DNA of 64,000 nt from an uncultured Collinsella sp. (lineage in GTDB: Bacteria > Actinomycetota > Coriobacteriia > Coriobacteriales > Coriobacteriaceae), in assembly GCA_900545745.1 (NCBI GenBank), contig URAD01000002.1, forward strand, positions 1-64,000, in the 5' to 3' direction. The notes under the pieces were generated by a model. It worked only from the letters and a program-made list of their open reading frames with translations, did not search any database and was not told the DNA's origin. Positions within the stretch are counted from its first letter, which is position 1. The number at the start of each line of letters is the position of its first letter. Both the position numbers and the translations under genes were made by a program. Shown here piece by piece: positions 27,150 through 34,376 of the stretch.

Positions 27150-27983
27150 ATGGAAAACGAGAACATCACCGCCGTCGCCGAGGGCAAGCCCTCCGGCTAC
27201 AAGGTCACCAAGAAGGACCTGCGCAACGCGAACTGGCGCTGGCTCATGAGCGTGTGCACCTTCAACTACCAGACCCAGCAGGGCGCCTCAGTCGCCTACG
27301 CCCTCTCGCCGGTCCTGAGGAAGATCTACACGAACGACGAGGACTATAAGCAAGCGCTCAACAACCACTTCCGCTACTACAACACCCAGCCTTGGCTCGC
27401 CGCCATCATCCTCGGCGCCTGCGTGGCCATGGAGGAGCGTGACGGCCTCGCGGCGGCGGACGCCGTCCAAGACCTGAAGATCGGCACCATGGGACCGCTC
27501 GCCGGCGTCGGCGACTCCCTGCTCATGACCATGATCCCGACCATCATGGGCTCCATCGCCGCCTATATGGCCATCGAGGGCAACCCCGTGGGAGCCGGCA
27601 TCTGGTTCGCGCTCATCCTGGCCATCTTCTGGGTCCGCATGCACGCCCTCGAGTTCGGCTACAAGCAGGGTGTGAAGCTCGTCACCGACTTCAGCGAGAA
27701 GCTTCCCAACCTCACTGCCGCCGCCTCCGTGCTCGGCCTCACCGTGGTCGGCTGCCTCATCGCCTCGGTCATCGGCGTCACCTGCCCGATTAGCTTCAGC
27801 TTCGGCGACGTCTCGATGGAGATTCAGCCGCTGCTCGACAAGATCCTGCCTGCCATGATCCCCGCCGCCATCACGGGAAGCGCGTACTACCTTCTTACCA
27901 AGAAGAATGCGAGCATGACGGCCCTCATCCTCGTGGTGATCGTCCTCGCGATGGTCGCCTCCGCCGCCGGCATCCTTGCCTAG
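27150..27983 (+). CDS. Mannose-family PTS component IID (membrane)
   Basis: A 277-residue membrane subunit of the ManZ/AgaD type. The N-terminal cytoplasmic part (KKDLRNANWRWLMSVCTFNY) and the conserved PWLAAIILGACVAMEE, LKIGTMGPLAGVGDSL and ALEFGYKQGVKL segments are diagnostic. Hydrophobic helices cluster in the C-terminal half. It pairs with the IIC directly upstream. IIA follows after 26 bases. Confidence 0.93.
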   Translation: MENENITAVAEGKPSGYKVTKKDLRNANWRWLMSVCTFNYQTQQGASVAYALSPVLRKIYTNDEDYKQALNNHFRYYNTQPWLAAIILGACVAMEERDGLAAADAVQDLKIGTMGPLAGVGDSLLMTMIPTIMGSIAAYMAIEGNPVGAGIWFALILAIFWVRMHALEFGYKQGVKLVTDFSEKLPNLTAAASVLGLTVVGCLIASVIGVTCPISFSFGDVSMEIQPLLDKILPAMIPAAITGSAYYLLTKKNASMTALILVVIVLAMVASAAGILA

Positions 27984-28009
27984 CTTCGACCCAAGAGATT
28001 GGTGAATCA

Positions 28010-28408
28010 ATGAGAAAGATAGTTGTGGCGAGCCATTCCCTTCTCGCCCAGGGCTTCAAGGACACCCTCGAGTTCCTTACGGGTAAGAGCGACGCCGTCA
28101 ACGCCGTGTGCGCCTACGTGAACGACAACGGCGAGGGGCTAGACGCGGCGGTCGAGGCGGCTCTTTCGGGCACTGACGAGGTCGTCGTCCTCACCGACGC
28201 GCTCGGCGGCAGCGTGAACCAGCGCTTCTCCCGCTTCGCCTCCGACCGGATCCACGTGATTGCGGGTGTCAACCTCCCGCTCGCCATGACGGTCGTGCTC
28301 GCGCGCCCCGACGAGAAACTCGACTTCGACGCCCTCGTCAACGAGGCGCGCCAGCAGATCGTCTACGTGAACGGTGCCAGTTCCGCCGAGTGCGAAGACG
28401 ACGAATAG
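28010..28408 (+). CDS. Mannose-family PTS component IIA
   Basis: A 132-residue cytoplasmic protein that takes phosphate from HPr. The active histidine is His9 in IVVASHSLLAQGFKDTLEFL, the standard EIIA-Man position. The aspartate-rich loop TDEVVVLTDALGGSVNQRF and the GVNLPLAM motif match the family. Having IIA last and separate from IIB resembles Aga/Gam-type operons. It is followed after 12 bases by the glycosidase gene, placing the enzyme in the same transcript. Confidence 0.9.
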   Translation: MRKIVVASHSLLAQGFKDTLEFLTGKSDAVNAVCAYVNDNGEGLDAAVEAALSGTDEVVVLTDALGGSVNQRFSRFASDRIHVIAGVNLPLAMTVVLARPDEKLDFDALVNEARQQIVYVNGASSAECEDDE

Positions 28409-28420
28409 AGGAGGTCGACG

Positions 28421-29545
28421 ATGAGAGAGTTCCTTAAGGACGTGTGGATGCACGGCGGCGAGGAAAGCCGCGCCATCACCCCCGAGAACATCACGGGCGA
28501 GAAGGGCCGCGCCGCCATGTCGGCCAGCCACCTCGGCGTCGGCCGCAAGGGCTCGTGCTGCGTGCCCCTTGAGTCCGGCGAGACCATCACGCTCGCGGAC
28601 ATCGAGGGCCCCGGCATCATCCGCCACATCTGGATGACCGTCCCCGACAAGACCGCCGCCGGCAGCTTCGTCATGCGCGACCTTGTGCTGCGCTTCTACT
28701 GGGACGACGAGGAGACCCCCTCGGTCGAGTGCCCTGTCGGCGACTTCTTCTGCAACGGCTTCGGTGAGCGCGCCATCGTCAACTCGATGCCCATCTGCGT
28801 GAACCCGACGGGCGGCATGAACTGCTACTTCGAGATGCCCTTCAGGAAGCACGCCAAGGTCACGCTTACGAGCGAGCACCCCGGGTTCATTAAGTACATC
28901 TTCTACACGTTCAACTACGCGCTCACCGACGTGCCGGACGACGCCATGTACTTCCACGCCCGCTTTAACCGCGAGCGCAGCACTCGCAGGGGCGTCGACT
29001 ACACCGTGCTCGACGGCGTGCGCGGCAAGGGCTACTACGTCGGCACCTACATGGCCCTGTGCGCCCTGGAGCGCTATTGGTGGGGCGAGGGCGAGATGAA
29101 GTTCTTCCTCGACGGCGACGAGGAGTTCCCCACGGTCACCTCGACGGGAGCCGAGGACTACTTCGGCGGTGCCTGGGCCTTCCTCGACAGGCCGCCCCAC
29201 GCGCTGCCCGAGGCGCAGTGCTTCAACACGCTGTTCGCCGGCTACCCGTACCGCTCGACGCGCGACGCCACGCGCGACCGCTTCAGCGCGGGCAAGCCGA
29301 ACCCGAACCCGATGCTCGCGACCAACGACGACGCGCTGCCCAGGCACGGCCTCTACAGGTGGCACCTTCCCGACCCGATCTCGTTCAAGGAGGACCTGCG
29401 CGTGACGTTCCAGGACCTCGGCAACGACGACATCAAGCTCTACGAGCGCGAGGACGACATCTCCACCGTCGCCTACTGGTACCAAAGCGAGCCGCACGCC
29501 GTGCTCGCCCCGTTTGCCGCAAGGCAGGACCGCGTGCCCAGGTAG
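28421..29545 (+). CDS. GH172 (DUF2961) family glycoside hydrolase
   Basis: A 374-residue protein of the DUF2961 family, now known as GH172, whose characterised members act on difructose dianhydride I or on D-arabinofuranosides. Conserved segments: SRAITPENITGEKG near the N-terminus, GPGIIRHIWMTV, GDFFCNGFGE, NCYFEMPF, RYWWGEGEMKFF and TGAEDYFGGAW. Glu223 (GEGE) and Glu245 (GAED) occupy the positions of the family's two catalytic acids by my alignment from memory; the loop between them seems one residue longer. No signal peptide is present, so it is cytoplasmic and would meet sugar delivered by the PTS. Its preceding GAGGAGG lies in the IIA-GH172 gap. Confidence 0.85.
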   Translation: MREFLKDVWMHGGEESRAITPENITGEKGRAAMSASHLGVGRKGSCCVPLESGETITLADIEGPGIIRHIWMTVPDKTAAGSFVMRDLVLRFYWDDEETPSVECPVGDFFCNGFGERAIVNSMPICVNPTGGMNCYFEMPFRKHAKVTLTSEHPGFIKYIFYTFNYALTDVPDDAMYFHARFNRERSTRRGVDYTVLDGVRGKGYYVGTYMALCALERYWWGEGEMKFFLDGDEEFPTVTSTGAEDYFGGAWAFLDRPPHALPEAQCFNTLFAGYPYRSTRDATRDRFSAGKPNPNPMLATNDDALPRHGLYRWHLPDPISFKEDLRVTFQDLGNDDIKLYEREDDISTVAYWYQSEPHAVLAPFAARQDRVPR

Positions 29546-29572
29546 GGTCGCCTCGAAACAAGCCAACGTTAT

Positions 29573-29607
29573 GGGCGCCCGCGGTTGACCATGACTGCGG
29601 GCGTCCC
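29573..29607 (+). repeat. Hairpin between GH172 and sugar kinase genes
   Basis: GGGCGCCCGC and GCGGGCGTCCC form a stem followed by TTTG, upstream of the AAGGAGG of the kinase. It may be a partial terminator or an RNA-stability element setting lower kinase expression. Confidence 0.5.
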
Positions 29608-29624
29608 TTTGTAAGGAGGATCAC

Positions 29625-30509
29625 ATGAGCGAAAAGCAAATGAGGCTCGGCGCCCTCGAGGCCGGCGGGACCAAGATGGTCTGTGCCGTGGTGTCCGGCG
29701 ACGGCGAGGTCCTCGACCGTATGGAGACCCCGACGCTTACGCCCGCCGAGACCGTCCCGCAGATGATCGAGTGGTTCACCGCCCGCGATGTGGACGCGCT
29801 GGGCATCGGCGCCTTCGGCCCGACCTGCGTCGACCCCAACGACGAGCGCTACGGCTCCATCCTCCAGACGCCCAAGCTCGCGTGGCGAGGCCATGGTCTT
29901 CGCGCCGCGTTCGCCGACGCCCTCGGGATTCCGGTGGCCTACGACACGGACGTGAACGTTGCCTGCCTCGGCGAAGTGGTCTTCGGCTGCTGCAAGGGGC
30001 TCGAGGACGCCGTCTACGTGACCATCGGCACCGGCGTGGGCGCGGGCGTCATGTGCGCGGGCAGGCTCCTTCACGGCATGCTGCACCCCGAGGCCGGCCA
30101 CATGCTGGTAAGGACCCGTCCCACCGAGGAAGGACGCTGCGTCTGCCCGAGCCACGCGAGCTGTCTCGAGGGCCTCGCCTCCGGCCCCGCCATTGCCGCG
30201 CGCTGGGGAAAGCCCGCGGCCGAGCTCGCGGACAACGATGAGGCGTGGGCGCTCGAGGGGGATTATCTGGGGCAGATGTGCGCGAACCTCGTGCTCATGT
30301 ACTCGCCTCGCCGCATCGTCCTCGGCGGCGGCGTGATGCACCAGGAGCAGCTCTACGGCATCGTCCGCAAGAAGACCCTCGAATATCTGGGTGGCTACAT
30401 CCAGACCGCCGAGCTTAAGGACATGGAGCGCTACATCTGCGCCCCGGGCTGCGGCGGCGACCAAGGAATCCTCGGCGCGGCCGAGCTGGCAAGAAGGGCG
30501 CTCGCGTAA
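29625..30509 (+). CDS. ROK-family sugar kinase, probably fructokinase
   Basis: A 294-residue ATP-dependent hexose kinase. The N-terminal phosphate loop LEAGGTKMVCAV and the EAGG form are typical of bacterial ROK fructokinases such as YdhR/GmuE relatives. ALGIGAFGPTCVD, DTDVNVACLGE (catalytic Asp) and TIGTGVGAGV follow. The zinc-binding ROK signature HPEAGH...CVCPSHASCLEGLASGP is intact. It starts after AAGGAGG, 79 bases behind the GH172 gene. In this context it would phosphorylate the unphosphorylated monosaccharide released when the PTS-imported sugar is cleaved. Confidence 0.88.
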   Translation: MSEKQMRLGALEAGGTKMVCAVVSGDGEVLDRMETPTLTPAETVPQMIEWFTARDVDALGIGAFGPTCVDPNDERYGSILQTPKLAWRGHGLRAAFADALGIPVAYDTDVNVACLGEVVFGCCKGLEDAVYVTIGTGVGAGVMCAGRLLHGMLHPEAGHMLVRTRPTEEGRCVCPSHASCLEGLASGPAIAARWGKPAAELADNDEAWALEGDYLGQMCANLVLMYSPRRIVLGGGVMHQEQLYGIVRKKTLEYLGGYIQTAELKDMERYICAPGCGGDQGILGAAELARRALA

Positions 30510-30541
30510 CTTGCGCTCTCTCCGCCATACAACGCGTTAAG

Positions 30542-30592
30542 AAAAGACGAGCGCTTCTTGCCAATTGAGCGGCAAGAAGTGCCCGTCTTTTG
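30542..30592 (+). terminator. Terminator of the PTS-GH172-kinase operon
   Basis: AAAAGACGAGCGCTTCTTGC and GGCAAGAAGTGCCCGTCTTT form a 20-base stem with a short loop and T-rich tail, 32 bases after the kinase stop. Confidence 0.85.
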
Positions 30593-30604
30593 CATTTTTG
30601 TCTC

Positions 30605-31434
30605 TCAAAATCTTATTTTCACGATTTGCATTTTCATCCCGTTGTCACCGACCCTTGCGAGAAACCGGAAAAAGCCGCTGACAGAAGGGTCTCTCAAATC
30701 GTTATAACCCAGCATATAGCCGCGACTTGTGACCTGCAGACGGCTGTCCCACGTGCCGATTTCCTTGGCGGCATCCGAAACCGCAAATATGCCCCCACAT
30801 CCTTGATTTTTGCAGTCTTAAGCCATGTTTTTGCGATCATCTTTACTGCTGTCCGATTGGCAGCATCAAAGACCAGCACACCGCCGGGGAAAGCGTCCGC
30901 CATCTCCCGCACCAGTTCCCGGACCTGCTGGGTCAGAAAGTAATAGAACACCCCGGAGGCAAAGAACACCGCCCCGCCGGAGGCATCGATTTTGTCAAAC
31001 CATGCGGGGTCTTTCAGGTCGCAGGGGATGTTTTGCTCCCGCTCCCCGGCGGGCAGAAGCTGCTGCCGCAAGGCAATCACATCCGGGAAGTCCAGATTGT
31101 AGATCTTGCATCTACCGTTGTCGCAGGTTCTGCCGGTGTTGTCCAACCCGCAGCCCAGATTGACCACCGCCGCATTGGGATGGCCTTCCAGGTAATCCCG
31201 CACCTCGAAAGCAAGGTCACTCTGCCGCATGGCCACCTCCAGCGCACCAAAGCGCTGCATCAGGCTGCGGGAGTTTTTCTCTGCCTCTGAAAAGTCGTAG
31301 TCGATCTGGTCGAGCAGGCGAACCGCTGTTTCATCCCTGTAAAGGTTCGGGTACAGCTCCGTACACAGCTTTCGGGAATACAGCGGGAGGATCAGCGTCT
31401 CTTGCACGGTGTTTTTCTCAATTTTACATTTCAT
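30605..31434 (-). pseudogene. LCM-type SAM methyltransferase with a frameshift
   Basis: A class I O-methyltransferase of the leucine carboxyl methyltransferase-like family (EKNTVQETLILPLYSRK, VVNLGCGLDNTG, YNLDFPDVIALRQQLL, GVFYYF). It starts at MKCKIEKN with GAGGAAG. The reading frame breaks near 30783-30796: after KIKDVGAY the frame gives nonsense to a stop at 30694. Shifting by one base restores AVSDAAKEIGTW, SRGYMLGYNDL and VKIRF with a stop at 30605. A missing T in the GCATATTTGCG run would explain it. It is either a decayed gene or an assembly/sequencing error. The sequence looks less GC-rich than the surroundings. Confidence 0.75.
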
Positions 31435-31445
31435 AGGTTTCTTCC

Positions 31446-31867
31446 TCAGTGAATAAAAACTGTCATAAGTGCCGCCAGCACAGCCGCTATGACCGTCATG
31501 CCTAACGTCACGTGCGGGATGGATGCAAAAATGCCCGCATGGCGTCCTCAAACGCCATATCCGCCACACTGCCTTGCAGAACGGCGCAACGCCCCTCCTG
31601 AATTGCAGTTCGGTTGAGCTTTCTAGCCTTCTCCACGCTGACGGGCGAATAGTCGATGCCCTTGACGACGCCATGCGGGCATTTTTTCAGCAGTCGTTTT
31701 ATGTTTGCCCCGCCGCCGCAGCCACAATCCAGCACTTTGGCATTTGGCGCAAGTCGCAGAAATCGAAGTCCCCACCGCGCCACAGGGCCGTGGCCCAGAT
31801 TCATCATGGCAACCATAAGTTTTCCGCCGAGGCCCACGGGCTTGCGGGTGTTTTCAAAGAACGACAT
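31446..31867 (-). pseudogene. Truncated SAM methyltransferase fused to a membrane-protein tail
   Basis: The first about 105 residues are a class I methyltransferase N-terminus (MSFFENTRKPVGLGG, AKVLDCGCGGGANIKRLL motif I, VKGIDYSPVSVEKARKL). The frame then ends at 31508 without the catalytic half. In another frame, the next 20 or so codons read HVTLGMTVIAAVLAALMTV and FIH with a stop at 31446, the end of an unrelated membrane protein. A deletion has apparently joined two genes. Its start overlaps the upstream methyltransferase by 14 bases. Confidence 0.7.
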
Positions 31868-32483
31868 CTGGCCCCTCCGATTTCGTGCATTCCGTATAGG
31901 TCAACTGGAACGAGGCCTTCAGCACCGCGCTTTTCTGCACCGCCCAGCCGTTTTGACGCAGGAAACGCAGGTATTCCTCGCTTGTCCACCTGCTGTGGAG
32001 GGGGAATCCTGCCATACTCATGAAAAAGGCTTTTACCTTGCCGGAAACCGAGTTTCCCGCGTGGGTGAAGGTTGGCGCGATGAGCACGCCGTCGTCCTTC
32101 AGCACCCGCCTGATTTCTTGCAGGGCCTTTTCTGGATGCGGCACTATGTGAAGCGCGTTGGACGCGATCACCACTTCGAAGGACTTCTGTGCATAGGGCA
32201 GGCGGAACATATCTTGTACGGAAAAGTGCAGCTTTGCGGATTGATTGTCCCGCTTTGCTTCAAGGATCATCTGTGCAGAAGCGTCTGTAGCCTCGATGTG
32301 TGCCGCCGCATTCACGATGCTCTTTGCGATAAGCCCCGTGCCGGTGGCAACCTCCAGTACGGTTTTTGCTTTCACTACCGGCCTGATCAGTCCATACATC
32401 TTCTCATACGCCGCCCGGTCGTTTCGCATGAAACGGTCGTATCGACCGGCATTCTTGTCCCAGAAGCCCTTGCGTTCGTGCAT
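31854..32483 (-). CDS. Class I SAM-dependent methyltransferase
   Basis: A 209-residue intact methyltransferase. KTVLEVATGTGLIAKSIV is the SAM-binding glycine motif, IEATDASAQMILEAKR the ribose-binding acidic loop, FEVVIASNALHIVPHPEKAL motif II and LKDDGVLIAPTFTH motif III. The start was chosen at MHERKGFW (32483), with GGGGGCG upstream; a TTG five codons earlier is possible. It is the first gene of a minus-strand cluster whose other two members are broken. An iron-box-like palindrome lies in its promoter, so a link to metal limitation is possible. The substrate is unknown. Confidence 0.82.
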   Translation of the reverse strand: MHERKGFWDKNAGRYDRFMRNDRAAYEKMYGLIRPVVKAKTVLEVATGTGLIAKSIVNAAAHIEATDASAQMILEAKRDNQSAKLHFSVQDMFRLPYAQKSFEVVIASNALHIVPHPEKALQEIRRVLKDDGVLIAPTFTHAGNSVSGKVKAFFMSMAGFPLHSRWTSEEYLRFLRQNGWAVQKSAVLKASFQLTYTECTKSEGPDVVL

Positions 32484-32540
32484 GGCTATCGCCCCCAAAC
32501 AGTTAGAGCCATCTAACTATAACACACGAATCATACAGTA

Positions 32541-32560
32541 AAATAAGGCTAACCTTATTT
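32541..32560. promoter_or_regulatory. Iron-box-like palindrome before the methyltransferase cluster
   Basis: AAATAAGGCTAACCTTATTT is a near-perfect 20-bp palindrome with core AGGCTAACCT, resembling DtxR/IdeR-type boxes. TATAGT, a possible -10 for the minus-strand genes, lies about 20 bases closer to the gene (32517-32522). Confidence 0.5.
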
Positions 32561-32870
32561 CTTGGCTAAGATGCATCTCTTCGGTTTTCGCTTATAACGG
32601 CGCGAGTCAGATACTAGGCTGGAGCTGAAGAAGGAGCTTGGCGGACAGGTAGGTCGATACCGGTTCCCGGAACGGTGATCCAGCCAATTACACCAGGGCT
32701 CTAGTCATTGAGTGGGAATAGAAAATTCCTTAGTTATGGGGGTATAAATTTGATTTCCTTCAGGATAAACCCCCATGACTATATGAATTGACCTGCTGAC
32801 TTCAATGAAGATTGGAGGGTAACGGTCAGGGGTGACGGCCCAGCGAGTGTTATTTTGCGAGCTATGCGCA
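32561..32870. other. Intergenic stretch with one long hairpin
   Basis: No credible gene. ATGGGGGT (32736-32743) pairs with ACCCCCAT (32769-32776) across an AT-rich 25-base loop. The remainder is unremarkable and less GC-rich than the coding neighbours. Confidence 0.4.
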
Positions 32871-32898
32871 TTGAAAGCGACCTTTCGTGGTATAAACT
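32871..32898 (+). promoter_or_regulatory. Candidate promoter of the structured RNA
   Basis: TTGAAA (32871-32876) and TAAACT (32893-32898) are separated by 16 bases; TATAAA at 32891 overlaps. This would start transcription just before the hairpin-rich region. Confidence 0.4.
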
Positions 32899-32899
32899 A

Positions 32900-33021
32900 C
32901 TTGCCGGAAGCCGCGGCTTTCAGAGTACGGCTTACGTGTACGTTTAACCTCCGTGGGCGACGGGGTGCCGCAAGGCGTAGAATATCGCCCACCTGTAGGG
33001 GCCTGCAGCGATGCGGGCCCC
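32900..33021 (+). ncRNA. Candidate structured RNA (type III antitoxin-like) before toxN-like gene
   Basis: Three hairpins occur within 120 bases. The first is GGAAGCC/GGCTTTC (32906-32921). The second is GTGGGCGA/TCGCCCAC (32953-32992), enclosing GCC-GCAA-GGC with a GNRA tetraloop. The third is GGGGCC.GCA-GCGA-TGC.GGCCCC (32998-33021), again with a GNRA loop. The RNA ends 25 bases before the toxin-like gene, where type III antitoxin RNAs sit. Clear tandem repeats, usual for such antitoxins, are not visible, so the call is tentative; a structured mRNA leader is the alternative. Confidence 0.4.
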
Positions 33022-33046
33022 GCTTCGTATGAAGGGGGCGTAACCG

Positions 33047-33496
33047 ATGAAGATCGTATCCATCTCTCAGGATTTCTTCGACCTCGTCGAGGGCGACCGC
33101 GAGCTCATGCTTAAGCACAATCGCCCCTGCATCGTGGTGGTGAGGCTGCGTTTCCGCGGGAAGCGCAGGGACTTCGCCGTGCCGCTGCGTTCCAACATCG
33201 CCCCTAACGTGCCCAAAGACCAGTACTTTGCGTTGCCACCCCGCCCCACGACGCGCCCCGGCTGCCGCCACGGCATCCACTACATCAAGATGTTCCCCAT
33301 AACCAAGGCCTACCAGCGCCGCTTTAGGACCGAGGGCTCGGCCTACTACGAGACGCTCCAGCGCATCATCGACGGCAACACCAAGCGCATTGTCTCCGAG
33401 TGCCAGGCATACCTCGACCGCTACGAGCGCGAGGGAAGGCCTCGCTTTGCCGTCGACATCGACCGTATCGTGGGGCTGCTGGAGGGCGAGAAGTAG
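33047..33496 (+). CDS. ToxN/AbiQ/TenpN-like endoribonuclease toxin (type III TA)
   Basis: A 149-residue protein matching the pattern of type III toxin-antitoxin toxins: short N-terminal SISQDFFDLV, then RPCIVVVRLRFRGKRRDFAV with PLRSNI, where the family has RPYxGV...YFxPLxS. PPRPTTRPGCRHGIHYIKMF and a helical tail (IIDGNTKRIVSECQAYLDRY) follow. Such toxins cut RNA and are held inactive by a repeat RNA. A structured RNA candidate lies directly upstream and a terminator directly downstream. AGGGGGCG precedes the start. Identification rests on recalled motifs, so ToxN versus TenpN cannot be separated. Confidence 0.6.
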   Translation: MKIVSISQDFFDLVEGDRELMLKHNRPCIVVVRLRFRGKRRDFAVPLRSNIAPNVPKDQYFALPPRPTTRPGCRHGIHYIKMFPITKAYQRRFRTEGSAYYETLQRIIDGNTKRIVSECQAYLDRYEREGRPRFAVDIDRIVGLLEGEK

Positions 33497-33520
33497 GGCA
33501 CCTCGGCTCAGTCTCGAGCC

Positions 33521-33543
33521 ATGCGGAGTCGCTCCGCATTTTT
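33521..33543 (+). terminator. Terminator of the toxN-like gene
   Basis: ATGCGGAG and CTCCGCAT form a perfect stem with a three-base loop, followed by TTTTG, 25 bases after the stop. Confidence 0.8.
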
Positions 33544-33704
33544 GAACGCCGCGTGTGCGTCCCAAATACTTGAGAAACAAGCTGTGAAGTGCGGTGGCGC
33601 GACCGTGCCCGTGCATAGCCGTCACCATTAGCGTCTGCGCGGCGTCGGCTTCAAGTGGAACTGGCGCCGCTGCTGTATATGGTTTGCCTTGCTGCAAATG
33701 GCGA

Positions 33705-34124
33705 TCAGTGCCCGCGATGTTTCTGCTTGCGCTTCAACTTCCGCTGCTCGAAGCGCGCCTCCGCCTCATCCGCGCGACGCTGACTTCTTGCTTGAGCCGA
33801 CTCCCGCTTCATCGCTTCCCGCTGTGCCGCGAGCGCCTGTTGTGCCTTGGTGCTCACAGCGGGCCGTTTAAGGGCCTTCGCCGCCTCGCGAGCGCGCCGC
33901 TTGGGGTTCTTCGCGGGCTTGCTTGTTTCAGTGGCCTTGTCGCCGAAGAACGAGAGCTTCTCCCATTCGCTTGTAACGAATCGCAGGATCTCCTCATCGG
34001 ACGGCTCCGCGCCGAAGACGATGCGGGCGGCGTCAAACCCGCCGTCCTCGACGTGCTCCGTCAGCCCGACCCAGAATTGGCCGTCGTGATATACGGTCAG
34101 GGTGGACGACACGCTGATCTGCAT
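33705..34124 (-). CDS. yjdF: YjdF-family (DUF2992) protein
   Basis: A 139-residue protein of the YjdF/DUF2992 family. The N-terminal STLTVYHDGQFWVGLTEHVE and FGAEPSDEEILRFV are diagnostic. A basic middle (AKNPKRRAREAAKAL), VSTKAQQALAAQREAMKRE and the C-terminal KLKRKQKHRGH complete it. The start at MQISVSST follows a perfect AAAGGAGG; the longer frame to 34238 is not supported. In Firmicutes this gene often lies behind an azaaromatic-sensing riboswitch. Two 5'-truncated tails of the same gene occur at 22200 and 35634, in the same orientation, suggesting repeated recombination at its 3' end. Confidence 0.88.
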   Translation of the reverse strand: MQISVSSTLTVYHDGQFWVGLTEHVEDGGFDAARIVFGAEPSDEEILRFVTSEWEKLSFFGDKATETSKPAKNPKRRAREAAKALKRPAVSTKAQQALAAQREAMKRESAQARSQRRADEAEARFEQRKLKRKQKHRGH

Positions 34125-34260
34125 GGTTGGTTCCTCCTTTATGTAGATGTCCATGCAGAGAAGGGACAACCAAGGAGGCAGGTTACTGATGCGGACATCC
34201 GCACGCCCACGACTACCCGACGGGGACTGTGTTTTCATCTATGACGCGATATCAAGCGAG
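34125..34260 (-). promoter_or_regulatory. Structured leader of yjdF, possible yjdF-type riboswitch
   Basis: On the minus strand the leader has a GCGGATGTCCGC hairpin at about 34182-34195 and G/C-rich arms (AGTCCCCGTCGGG). GGTTGTCC is complementary in part to GGACATC near the ribosome site. This density of structure just before a yjdF gene fits the known yjdF RNA, but I could not match its consensus with certainty. Confidence 0.3.
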
Positions 34261-34276
34261 CATGGAAGAGTTGAAA

Positions 34277-34328
34277 TAATGTTTAAGACACCAATTTCTG
34301 CAAAATCGAAAAAAATAGGTGCCTTAAC
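34277..34328. repeat. AT-rich hairpin upstream of the DUF4143 ATPase
   Basis: TTAAGaCACC and GGTGcCTTAA pair across about 28 AT-rich bases containing a run of A. It may serve as promoter region or operator for the ATPase. Confidence 0.35.
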
Positions 34329-34376
34329 CGACGATTAGCGTCCTCTCTGATAAGCTAAGCAGAGGAGGCGATTTCT

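Noticed and set aside
34147..34338. A 63-codon plus-strand frame in the yjdF leader
   Set aside because: It overlaps the structured leader on the other strand, has no recognised domain and looks fortuitous.
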